Shown: piece by piece, positions 34,001 through 44,615 of the stretch
Layout of the letters: each line of letters opens with the position of its first letter
Position numbering within the stretch: the first letter of the stretch is position 1
NCBI GenBank assembly: GCA_037157565.1
Contig: JAZHRO010000039.1
Coordinates: 48,050,001 to 48,114,000 of the forward strand
Origin: Thalassia testudinum
Lineage: Eukaryota > Streptophyta > Magnoliopsida > Alismatales > Hydrocharitaceae
Direction of reading: 5' to 3'
DNA length: 64,000 bases
Position numbers and translations under genes: made by a program
The notes under the pieces: generated by a model
Databases searched by the model: none
What the model saw: the letters and a program-made list of their open reading frames with translations, nothing else
Told to the model about the DNA's origin: nothing

Positions 34001-35794
34001 AAAATATGATCGTCGCGATGACCGGTTCTTACTAAAAAGGGATTTTAAATGTTATTGTTGTAGTATATGTCACAAATATAAACCGTTGTCGCGTCAATTT
34101 TATTTATATACTTAATTTTTACTGGTTTATTCCAAGTCGTTCATTAGGAGGCAATTATTGATATACATCACTCTCTAAGTCTAATAATATTCTTTAATTC
34201 CAAAAAAATTGATTTTATGTATAATAATAAATGAATCAATCAAATAATGAAAGAATAAATCAATTTTAAACACAAGAATGAATTACAATACTTGAAAACA
34301 TTTATCTACAAAAAAAGTTTAAAAAATCATAAATAAATACTCTATATTATCTATTTACAACTAATAATAATACCTAGCCATAGGTACAAAAATAAGTATT
34401 GATATGTACTATACTAACTTAAATTAACTTACTAATATCTACAGTAACATATAATATATCTACAGCAACGTATATAAGTGTCGCTAAAACCTTAAAAAAC
34501 TATATTCATAAGTTAAGGTAAAACTAGGGTCTTTACTGACGCTTATTACTATTTATGGTGACATCTATATCTGCCTCTAAAGCTATCTTTTATTTATATA
34601 CATAATAGCTCAAAAATACTACTATACTCTAAGTATACTTATATGCGTATTTTTTACATATATACAATATATATCTATACTATATATATATATATATAGA
34701 CGTACACGCACACACACTATGTACACAAGGGCTCACAGGTACTAAATACTTGGTAGATTTTTGCTGATGCCTGCCTTCTTCTTTATCTTGATCCCTTAGG
34801 CTCTCTTTTCACTTAGTGTCTTCTTCAACACTTAGCCGCACACGCTCATGCCTCTTAGTACTTAGCGTTTAATCACTTTAATTAGGGGGTGATTACTGTT
34901 CTTTAACGACAAAATTAGGTTTGCTATTGGCGGGCGACTTTTTCGAGGAATATACAGCACCCCAATGGGTGGGATTAAACCTCTACGAAGAGCCGCCCTA
35001 ATCCTTAGTTAGGCGTATTAATATCTTCTTAATGGCTCATTATTAAGCCTAATCACCCATTTGCATAGTGCACGACCCCCGGCCATACACTAGACCCGAT
35101 TATCTCATGCCAATGCCAATCAAATGCTCATTTATATGCTTAGAAAGGTATAGGTGTGGGTGTGTGTTCGGGCACCCGGCACTCGTGACGACTGAAGAGG
35201 GCATAACACAAATTACTAATAAGTCATCGATGTGGCGCTATATATATTATTAGAAGGCTCTCACGCCACTAATGTGGCGCTATTTGAAGTGCCTTCAGGC
35301 ACTGCTGCACGCGCACAGAGCTGTCCTAAATTGCTTACTTTGGCCCTCGAATTGAGGACCGTAATTTATTATAAATTAAAAATAAATTATGGGATTTTAA
35401 AGCCCTTACATAGGGCTACATAATTATGTAATTTATTTACAAAATTAATTAGTGTTACTATATAAATAAATTAGCTAAACTTTACAATTTATACATACTG
35501 ATTTATAGGTTTATTTCTTAATTAACATTTAAATTACTTAATTAATGACAAAGTTGACATTGTACAGTGTTAATATGCATATTAAATTATTTAATACATA
35601 TTTTTATGATATTTTACACATTTTATCTTAATTTATCTATATTTAAATATGCATTTTCAAGTAGTTATACATATTAATTAGGTATAAATAGTACAATACA
35701 GTATAAATATGGCTAAATTATTTTAAATTACTTAAAATAATATAATGCAACTGTACAATATAAATTAGTTCAATAATAGCTTAATTTACTAATT

Positions 35795-36304
35795 TATTTT
35801 AATACAGGGTTGTTGAAATGGATGGGTGTTTCTGGTGTTCTCTGTGATAAAAGGGTTCCTTTAAAAGTCAAAGGAAAATACTATCGAGCTGTGGTAAGAC
35901 CAGCTATGTTGTACGGTTCTGAATGCTGGGCTATAAACTATAAGTATGTACAGAAGATGTCTGTGGCAGAAATGAAGATGTTAAGATGGATGTGTGGTCA
36001 TACAAGAAAGGACCGTATTTCAAATGAATTTATTACAAACAGAGTTAGGGTGGCACCGGTAGAGGATAAAATGAGAGAGGCTCGTCTAAGATGGTTTGGA
36101 CATTTACAAAGAAGGCCACTAGATGCTCCAGTTAGGAGATGTGAGAGTTGGAGGCTGAACCCACTAAGAGGGGACGAGAAAGACCAAACAAGTGTTGAAA
36201 GGAAACTGTTAAGTATGACCTCAATCTGTGTGGAGGCAAAGAATCCATATAGCCGACCCCACTTAGTGTGGGAAAAGGCTTGGTTATTGTTGTTGTATTT
36301 TAAT
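35795..36304 (+). mobile_element. 5'-truncated RTE LINE with 9-bp target duplication
   Basis: The body 35804-36295 encodes the C-terminal end of an RTE RT protein: [50 protein letters not shown] and [17 protein letters not shown]. It ends with the TTGTTGTTG-type tail typical of RTE. TATTTTAAT flanks it at 35795-35803 and 36296-36304. It matches the same region of the larger LINE at 48330-48880 on the opposite strand and has fewer stops, so it may be the younger copy. It lies in LTR-E. Confidence 0.9.
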
Positions 36305-36392
36305 TTAATTTAATAAACTTCCTACTAACTTAATAAATAAATTATTTATTGTACATATATAATTAAATTAGTTTGTAGGTATTCTAGTGTAC

Positions 36393-36394
<2 letters not shown>

Positions 36395-36434
<40 letters not shown>

Positions 36435-36451
36435 TATATATATATATATAT

Positions 36452-36484
<33 letters not shown>
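36395..36484. repeat. (TA)n microsatellite with two TAGA interruptions
   Basis: A 90-bp TA array within LTR-E, broken by TAGATA units near 36431 and 36451. Not useful for coding calls. Confidence 0.95.
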
Positions 36485-36494
<10 letters not shown>

Positions 36495-39400
36495 CAATAT
36501 CATTGATAAATAAGTTTATTTGTAGGGGTTTCTATAATTATATCGCTTAGTGTACATATAAGTTAATTAAATTAATAGATAATTATATAATAAAGTTATA
36601 TATGATTTAAGTTATCTTAAATACTTAGTTTATTCTATAAAGTACGTACATAAGTTATATGTATACATTATATGCATATTTTACATTATATATCTTAATA
36701 GCTTAATATATAGCTTATATATACATGTATATACATAGTGTACATAGTATTTTTGGGTTTTCTTCGAGTTTTTCTGCTTTTTATGGGTTTTATAAGTTTT
36801 ATAGAGGTAGGGTTTAGAAAGAAAGAGTGATATGAGAAATAGAAAGTTGTTTTTGTTATTTTTAATGTTTACTTCTTTTATTAAGTTTAAAGATAAATTG
36901 AACCGTCGGCTAATATATTTTATCAAGGTAAGAGTTCAAAATACTTTAAAACTTGGCATACACTTAAAAATATACTTAATCCTGCTTGCTACATTTTTAT
37001 TTTATTTGTTTTATTTTGTATTTTTTATAGTGTTTTTATTTATTTACAAGTAAAGCACATTTTAGGCCTAAAAGGGAGTTGTTCGATGAAACCTAAGGCC
37101 CTAAATAGCCTCCTAGTAGTTGGGAAAGTAGTGTATTAGTTCAGATGTGTTCTAAAGATGCTATGGGAGGTGTGCAAGCAATTGAACATGAATTTCAACT
37201 TAGATTTCCATTCATTTTGAAATTTGGATAGTTGGACACATGTTATAGCTGACAAAAACATATTATCCTCAAATTACAAGCATTCAAAGGTAATTAAAAG
37301 TTATTTCAAATACATGAAGGCTTGTATACATGGTGTACAACAATGAAGACATATCAGCTATCTTAAACAATTCGAATCCAGATCACTGCCCTACTGTTTC
37401 ACTCCATATTAGACAATTGCAACAGCAGCTACAGCTGCTGGAATCAAGCAGCAGTATAGTTGTAGTAGCTGCAGCTGAAGATGCAACAGCTACAGAGGCT
37501 TGGATCTTGGTTCAAATGTCTTAAACATTTTTTTTTAAAGTTGCTTTAGTCTGAATCCTTCAATTTAGCAAGTCTGATTGGGATTTCAGTGAACAATTAT
37601 CCCTGATCAAACTTAAGAAAGTCTGATCAAAGATCAAGCATGTCCAAATTTAGAAGGTGAATATCTCATCAAAAACTCATCTTAATATCATAGAAGAAGA
37701 TCTTAATTTAATGCTTATAAAATGTAATTTCATTCCTCTTTGCAAACCTCTCTCAAAAACTCTATAGAATCCCAATCACAACCTCCATGATAAAATCATA
37801 AAAGTGGATATAGGGAGGGTGAAATGTCACCCAAACTGGGCTTTTGTTTTGGGTCTTATGGTGATCTTTCCACTCAATCTCCTTGAACACCATTGATGGG
37901 TGTTCAAGGTGATTTGGTGGATTGATCAAGACCCGCTGGGTCCTTATTCCATCTCAAATCAAGGAGACTGATTCTCCTTGATAGAACTCTCCAACATAGA
38001 GTTGAAATTAGGTATATGCTCATCCAAAATTTAAAACAAAACTCAAGCACATTGGAATCCTTGCATACACCTAAATCAAGCCCTTAAATTCTCAAAAAGC
38101 TTGATTAAATCAGTTAAAACCTCAAATGAATTCAAATCACTTATTTGAACAATTAAAACCATTTTCAAGCAAAATGAAGCCAATTGAGTTGGTGAACAAG
38201 ATTGGGGGGCTTTGTGGAGTTATGAATTGAATGGGAGACCCCCAAGTTGATTTTGGTGCTAATTTCAGATTTGAGAAACAAAGTTCTCATATATGAAATT
38301 AGACCTTAATGAGTGGGTGATCAGTGAATTAAAAACACGAGGGAAATTTAGAACATGAAATTTGTGAGATGGAGAGAAAGATCAGTGATTTGGTGATGAA
38401 ATGAGTTCATCTCCTCTGATCTGAAATGATCAAAGGAGGTGTGAGTGTGGATTTTACACTAACCTACTTCTAATCTATACTAAGCCATCACTGAATTTTG
38501 TATTTAATCTACTCCTAGCTACTCTAATTATACTAATCACTACTCTAAATTATTCTAGAAAGCAGATAAATTCTAATCTAAAGGAGGAAGGGGATGCCTA
38601 GGCTACAGCTGGTCACTGCAGCAATGAAGGGAGATGAGGAAGATTCCAGCGATGAATGGGATCCCTTGATCCACAGAGGGTTGCTGTGGTGACGAAATTG
38701 AGGGAGAGCACACCCCTGTCACAGGTGCAGCTGATGAAGGAGGAAGGAGAACTGGAGGGTGGATGAAAGGAACCACTCAAGGGGAGGGAGCGATTCACCG
38801 TGCATGCAGGTTCAGGAAGGAGCTTAAGTAGATTGTGAGAGTGATTACGCTCACCACGCGGTGGGAATAGGTGATTAGGGCATGGGTAGCCATGATGAGC
38901 TGCGAGGGCACGAGAAGAGCCAAGTCAAATCCTAGCCGCTAGATAGGATATGGGCAAGGTGGTGAAGCTACGTGATTATTCTCACGAAGTTTCAATTGAA
39001 GGGCAGCCACAAATTAAGATGGAGGCTTTGAACAACAGAGATTGCTCAAGTTCATCGAGCGAACAGTGCATCGAGTGGTGCACTGTTCACAGCTCTAATG
39101 GTGTAATTGCGCCATCAGCCTAAAATACGAAATGGTAGGAAAATAGTAGCAAGGCCCATAAGCGGTTGAAATCACTATAGAGCAGTCCCTAAGGTGTTAC
39201 AATTAGGTCCCTACGACCTACAAATGGGTCCTTGGAGGTTTTAAAGTGAATAAAATGTTATGAATGAAGGACCTCAATGTGAATCTCTAAATGCAAGGTC
39301 CTATTGATGTCCAAATGCTACCAAGTTTTTATTGAAGTTTAATTGAACATATTAGAAGTTAATTTCACTTTTGATTTGATCTTTTGAACTCAATTGTGTG

Positions 39401-39599
39401 TTCAATTTGCAATTGGATCATCATTTTATATTTAATAATAGAATATCTCAATAAATGACCTATTATACATTTTTAGCACAAATTTGGTGTTTTAGGTCTT
39501 TTCCTTATTTCCCACATTTAACCAATTTCATGTGTTAATTTAATAATGTTTAACCTAGTTTCTAGCTTAACTTAGGCATTTTAGCTATGATGAGCCACA

Positions 39600-40862
39600 C
39601 CTTCTCCATTGTGGCTCGACTTCCAATTGTGCAGATTTTGATTTTGGTTGCTGCTCATTTTGACTGGTCATATCAGTTGGATATCAAGAATACCTTCTTA
39701 TATGATGATATACAAGAAGAGGTGTATATGCAACAACCCACGGGGTTTGAAGCTCAGGGGGAGTGTGTGCATGTTGAAGAAGGTTATATAGGGCCTTAAG
39801 TAGTGTCCGAGGGTTTGATTTCATAAATTATCAGAGGTTGTTGAAGACATGGGACTTGTTCGCTTAACTTCTGATCATTCCATATTCGTGAGGACATACA
39901 AGGGGATTGTGGCTCTCCTTGTCTATGTAGATGACCTCATCATCACTGGTGATGATGCCACTGAGATAGTTGAGGTCAAGAAGAAGTTGACAGAGAAACT
40001 TATTATGAAGGATTTGAGCTTATTGAGATACTTCTTGGGCATAGAGGTGGCAAGAGGAAAGAGCGGCACTGCTCTTGGCTAGAGAAAATACGCTCTTGAC
40101 TTACTGCAGGAGACTAGGATGTTGGGATCCAAGTTTATCAACATACTCATGGATCCAAAGATGCACTTATATGATTCTGCGTCATATGTTGTAGAGAGCA
40201 GAGGCTACTGACAGTTGATTGGGAAGCTGCTCTACCTTACTATTACACGTCTAGACATCTTGCTTGCAGTTAGCAAGTTTAGCCAGTTTATGGATAGATT
40301 GACCAAGAAGCATTGAGATGCTGCTATGCAAGTGCTTAGGTACCTGAAATGAGCACCAGGACGTGAATTACTTTTCAGGAAAGGTAGTTCTATGACTATA
40401 GTAGGGTACTCAAATCCAGACTATGTTGGATGCCTTTTTGATATGAAATTCACTACTAGATTTTGTACCTATGTGGCTGGTAACTTAGTGACTTGGAGGA
40501 GTAAAAAGTAGAACGTTGTGTCTCTCTTGAGTGCAAAGTTAGTGTACAGAGCGATGGCACAAACGACAACTGAACTTGTGTGGATCAGATCTGTCTTACT
40601 TGACTTGCATGTCAAGGTTGAGGAGTCCATAGAGATGAGATGTGATAACAGAGCAGCCACCTAGATAGCAAACAATCCCATGTTTCATGTAGAAATTGAA
40701 TGCCACTATACCAGAGATTTGATTTAGAGAGGACTTCTCTTCACCTCTCCAGTTGCCTTAGAGAACCAGACTATAGATATGTTTATCAAGCCTCTTGCCA
40801 GATCTGCATTCGAGGCTTGCTGTGACAAGCTAGGCATAATAGATATTTATGCTCTAGCTTGA
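39600..40862 (+). pseudogene. Copia O reverse transcriptase and RNase H
   Basis: RT starts right after LTR-E with TFSIVARLPIVQIL, then YQLDIKNTFLYDDIQEEVYM, a frameshift near 39770, AI-GLK-CPRV-FHKLSE, LLVYVDDLIITGDD (YVDD at 39923-39934), LRYFLGIEVARGK and, after a stop, RKYALDLLQETRML. RNase H has GYSNPDYVGC, SLLSAKLVYRAM, ELVWIRSVLLDL and CDNRAAT-IANNP, followed by a shortened FHVEIECHYTRDL. The frame ends at TGA 40860-40862 beside the polypurine tract. At least seven stops; inactive. Confidence 0.9.
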
Positions 40863-40869
40863 GGGGGAG
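40861..40869 (+). other. Polypurine tract of copia O
   Basis: GAGGGGGAG immediately precedes the 3' LTR start TGTTGAGC, the standard plant copia arrangement for plus-strand priming. Confidence 0.8.
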
Positions 40870-41030
40870 TGTTGAGCACTCTAGTTATCTTTCATGCTTT
40901 ATATTTGTTAGAGACATTTGCTTACTTTATATTCTTACCTAGTTCTCGTATGTAATTTTCTCAACATCTCTCTCTATATAAAGAGGTATAGGGTTTTCTT
41001 TGAGAGAAAGAATGTTTATTTCATCCCACT
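40870..41030 (+). repeat. 3' LTR of copia O (161 bp)
   Basis: It is collinear with 8516-8677, TATATAAAG included, with about 20 differences in 160 bp (roughly 12%), so this insertion is older than the Tekay element. It is followed by ACCTC (41031-41035), the duplicated target. Confidence 0.82.
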
Positions 41031-41035
41031 ACCTC

Positions 41036-43680
41036 TAAATTGTAACGACCCGATTCCCGAATCCCTACGATACACGAGAATCAGACCGACTCGACTGATC
41101 CCAAGACCCAGTCGTCCAACGAGAAAGTAACCAAAAGAGCAGTAAAATAAACCACATTCACCATGTATATAACTAGCAGTAACAAAATACGGCAGTAAAG
41201 AAAGGAAATACTACAGTATACATCACCACAATAGTAGAGAAATAAACATGTACATAACATGAAGCTTACAATAAAGAGAGTACAGGGAGTAACAGAAAAC
41301 TACTCACTATAGCGGAAAGAAAAGTACAGTAGGTACTACAGGTAACACTATTGGGCTCTACTATGCCCAGTGCCCTCTGCAGCCGCTGACTCTGACTGCT
41401 CAACACCTGGTCCTAAAAAGGTAGCAAGGGTGACACGTCAGCGAAACACTGAGTAGAGTGGCAACTAAAAGTTAAAAGAAGCAGTAGAGTGTACAGTAGC
41501 TGTTATATCTTTACTTTCTTCCCTTATATTTTTCCATTTATTCACTGTTGATTATTTCTCAGATCTTTCTCTTGATCTCGAATGTTCCTCGTGGGAACGA
41601 TCTTGATTGCAGTCTTTTCCGAAAAGTAGAAGTAACACGTGGTGCTCTCCTGGCCGGGAGAGTCCCCCGTGGTGATCCTACTCTCAGTCAACCACCCCAA
41701 GGTCGATGAAAGACGTAACGGTAACTACGGTACGTGCAATAAACGCACGGGTAGCTACCCCGCACTGGCACGCGGTCAGTCGTTTCCGTTAACGGGTGCG
41801 CCCAAAGCAAAGCACAGAACCAGTATAGGGCAGAGCCCTCTCAATAACAGGGGTCCAGCCCCTCCACAGTAACCAAACAGGGGTCTTGACCCTCCACAGT
41901 CCGCGCACTCTCGTCTGACTACCCTGGTTTGCCCAGTGGGCCTAACAAGTCGGTGTAGGGGAGCTAGCAGAACCCCGGGGCCCGTGGGGTAGCTATTGCT
42001 CTCCTTACACTAGTAGCTCTCCTCGGTACTGTGTACACGAGGGCCAAAAGTCGGTACAAAGTGGCCAGACCTAACCCCGGGTCCCTGGGGTGGCTAGCTC
42101 CACTTTGTACTAAACAGGGGGACAGTTTCTCTCCTTGGTACTCCATACTCAAGGGCCAGCTCACTTCCCCAATTCTATTCCATTTCCTTTCTAGGAGTTC
42201 TACTCCTATTTTTCCGTAGGGTTCGTGCTCTTTTAACTCAGCCAATTTAGGTTTCACCGTTCCAACTTTATATTCATATAACCCATGTTCTCGATCGTAT
42301 TTATTCATTCATAACAGGCAGCTATCATTTCCTTTCTACTTTCCCAAGACTGCAATGTTTATATATTCAACTAGTTTTCTAGTCCTAGGATTCATGCCGT
42401 ATCCTAGGATCTATCATTCAATTTAGTTTTCCAGCCCTAGGATTCATGCAATACCCTAAGATCTATCATTCAATCTAATTTCTCAGTCCTAGGGTTCATG
42501 CAATGCCCTAGACTCTATTAATTATTTCATAATTGTATAAATTTTGTTAAATAAATTAAAGGGCCACTCTACCCGCGAAATTGGGAGTACTGGGGGTGTG
42601 GTCGGCAATCCCGTGCGCCTCCACAACCCCCAGCGCCGCAACGGAAAGGGGACCTGACACAAGGATCAACACAAGGAGTTTCTCAGAACAGTATACAATT
42701 ACTGTAAACAAGTAAAGGAAATAAATATGGAAAGAACGCAACTTGAAACGCGGAAAATGGACTCCGAACGGACCCTAAACGGTAAAAAACGACGAGTTTG
42801 CCCAAAATCAGACGTCTGGAACTTCTTCCAGACGTCTTAAAAGGTCGATCATGTCATACTTCGGTCTGCGCAGTCCTTCAGACGTCCGATTGTCACCCCG
42901 GATGTCTGGAGGTCCTCTCCGTTGTCTGGTACTGTGGCCAGACGTCTAATCCGTGTGGGATGGCGAGCCCTCGCGCCCTCCCGAAAAACACCTGCGCACC
43001 CACACACCCGCTCTCATCACGAAGAGGCACAGAAGAACGCGGTGGACGGCTGCATGGCCGTACACGCGTAAAAAGAAGAGATAGGAAAATATTGTACCTG
43101 TTAGACGTCTTGACCTTCCTCCATACGTCCTCTGCGTCGTCTGGACGTAAGTCCAGACGTCTGATTCTAGGAAATTTTCCCAGAATCAGGACCCTCTTCG
43201 CTCTCCGCCCGCGACGCACGGCCGCGCCGCGTCCGCCTGCTGCCCGAGCTGCAGCAGCTCCTCCGTGACACCCCACGCTCGCCGCTCTCCCGTCGGCCGG
43301 CTCTAGCTGCCCCGGCAAGCTTGCACCTTCGCGGTCGAGCTTTCTTCTTCCTCTCGCGACACTCCTTCCCACACGCTCGCTTGCGCTCTCGCTGGCAGGG
43401 AGAAGGAGAAGGAGAAGGTGGTGGGGTGAGGGTGAGGGAGAGGGCGGTGCGTTATTTGTAGGCAGCGCGGAGAGAGAGAGAAAAGAATCGGCGCTGTCTG
43501 CAGGGAGGGAGAGAAAAGAGAAGACGAAGGCGGCGGGTTCAATCTGCGCACGCACACGCGCAGACGCGAACCCGTACGCTGAAAAAATTTAATACCATAC
43601 GTCTTGCAAGGGTTCCAGACGTTTGGGCCACTTCCTAAACGTCTTAAACTACGTCTGATGCCCACGTCCGTAACATAAAT
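41036..43680 (-). mobile_element. Tekay-type solo LTR with target duplication
   Basis: The LTR is 41041-43675 (2635 bp) with ends TGTAACGACC...GTCCGTAACA and TAAAT on both sides (41036-41040, 43676-43680). Read on the minus strand it is collinear with the LTRs at 9790 and 17419: for example GTTCCTCGTGGGAACGA (41585-41601) and GGTGCTCTCCTGGCCGGGAG (41641-41660) match the complement of 19500-19580. No internal region is present, so it is a product of LTR-LTR recombination. Dense GACGTC motifs lie at 42811-42950, 43105-43170 and 43600-43670. Confidence 0.92.
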
Positions 43681-44379
43681 GAAGAGGAGGTTTGATAGAT
43701 ACTTATATCAAGTTGAGGTTGGTTTTTAATAATTCATTGTTTATGAGATAAGAGCAATCCAATCAGACAATCAAAGGAAACAAGGGTATCGTTTACATTA
43801 ACAGTTGTGACAATTGAATCATATTCAGTTGCAATACTAGCAAGAATAGCTAAAAGGAGATCCTCATCATCAAGAGGTTTCCCAGCAGTAGCCAAATTAT
43901 TTGCAATTAATTTTGCTTTCTTAATATATTCAGAAATACTAAGATCACCCTTTTTCAAATTGTTTAGCACAGATCTGTAGTGGAGAAGTTTAGAGCGTGT
44001 TTGTTGAGCAAAGCATTTTTCAATGAATATCCAGATTTCACGAGCAGAAGTGAGGTTGGGAAGCTGATTACTACCAATATCCTCAGTGCTTGATGATACA
44101 AGCAAGCTATGAATGATTTGGTCCTTTTATGCCACAAGTGTAAGCCTCATTGAGTGTTTCAGATTCATTAGAGTGCCTTACAAATCGATTAGGTGAGGTT
44201 ATGGAACCATCCACATAACCAATGAGATCGCAGGCATGTAAATGAGGATGAAACTGAGCTCTCCACAAATTATAATTGGATCCCGTCAATTTAAAAGGAA
44301 GACTGTGATGAATAGGTAGGAAAACAATTGTAGGAGAGGTGATTGTAGAAGAAGAACCACCCGATGAAGGGATATCCAT
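43681..44379 (-). pseudogene. Ty1-copia gag (copia C, 5' piece)
   Basis: From ATG at 44379: PFKLTGSNYNLWRAQFHPHL, DLIGYVDGSI and, after a frameshift near 44106, AREIWIFIEKCFAQQTRSKL, LNNLKKGDLSISEYIKKAKL, LDDEDLLLAILA and GLLLSHKQ. This is the UBN2-type copia gag. After a stop the frame continues as NQPQLDISIYQTSSS up to the Tekay solo LTR at 43680 and picks up as FRGRA at 8515-8501 once the nested elements are removed. Its zinc knuckle is at 8385-8344. It would have formed the virus-like particle shell. Confidence 0.83.
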
Positions 44380-44466
44380 CAGAAGCGCAGGGAGGAGAAC
44401 AATGCAATAGTTGGAATAATCACAAAGAGACCTAGATCGTCACAACAATGTAAAAAAAACTCCTCG

Positions 44467-44483
44467 CCATGGCCCTGGTACCA
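44467..44483 (-). other. Primer-binding site of copia C
   Basis: On the minus strand TGGTACCAGGGCCATGG differs at two positions from TGGTATCAGAGCCATGG, the extended initiator tRNA-Met site. It directly abuts the LTR. Confidence 0.78.
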
Positions 44484-44615
44484 TGATATGCTTATATAAC
44501 AAGGACAGAAAAGTGGAGAGAACGGGTTGTCTTTCTCAGGTTGTTATGATACAGTAGGCACCCTTTATAAAGGCATGACACAATTACATTTTAACCCACT
44601 GAGATTGCGGTATCA
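44484..44615 (-). repeat. 5' LTR of copia C (132 bp)
   Basis: Plus-strand ends are TGATATGC...GCGGTATCA, giving a TGATA/TATCA terminal inverted repeat. A TATATAAGC box lies at 44497-44489 on the minus strand. Its partner LTR is not in the window. Confidence 0.75.

Larger units (their letters stand above)
34007..39599 (-). repeat. Very long Tat/Athila-like LTR-E (about 5.1 kb without the LINE)
   Basis: It starts TGATCGTCGCG on the plus strand next to the primer site and ends GATGAGCCACA at 39599, where copia O RT resumes. It is homologous to LTR-D through TTGTTGTAGTATATG (34056-34070), CCAAGTCGTTCATTAGGAGG (34133-34152) and the GGCGGGCGAC...CAGCACCCC block (34929-34965). It contains an RTE LINE (35804-36295) and a TA microsatellite. 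No coding region. The rest of its element and the copia DNA beyond appear deleted. Confidence 0.64.
8511..41035 (+). mobile_element. Ty1-copia element copia O, with target duplication, split by nested insertions
   Basis: Two related LTRs (8516-8677 and 40870-41030; about 20 differences in 160 bp by eye) face the same way and are flanked by ACCTC at 8511-8515 and 41031-41035. Between them, plus-strand copia pieces occur in the right order: primer site, gag start, integrase, RT-RNase H and polypurine tract. Excising 8516-41030 plus one ACCTC reconnects the copia C gag frame. Net copia O sequence is only about 3.2 kb; the rest is inserted Athila/Tat-like, Tekay and LINE DNA. The left part of gag through the start of integrase is missing, probably deleted together with the left halves of the inserted elements. 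Confidence 0.78.

Noticed and set aside
42893..43555. 220-codon frame on the minus strand
   Set aside because: It lies within the Tekay solo LTR; neither Tekay LTR at 9790 or 17419 keeps the frame.
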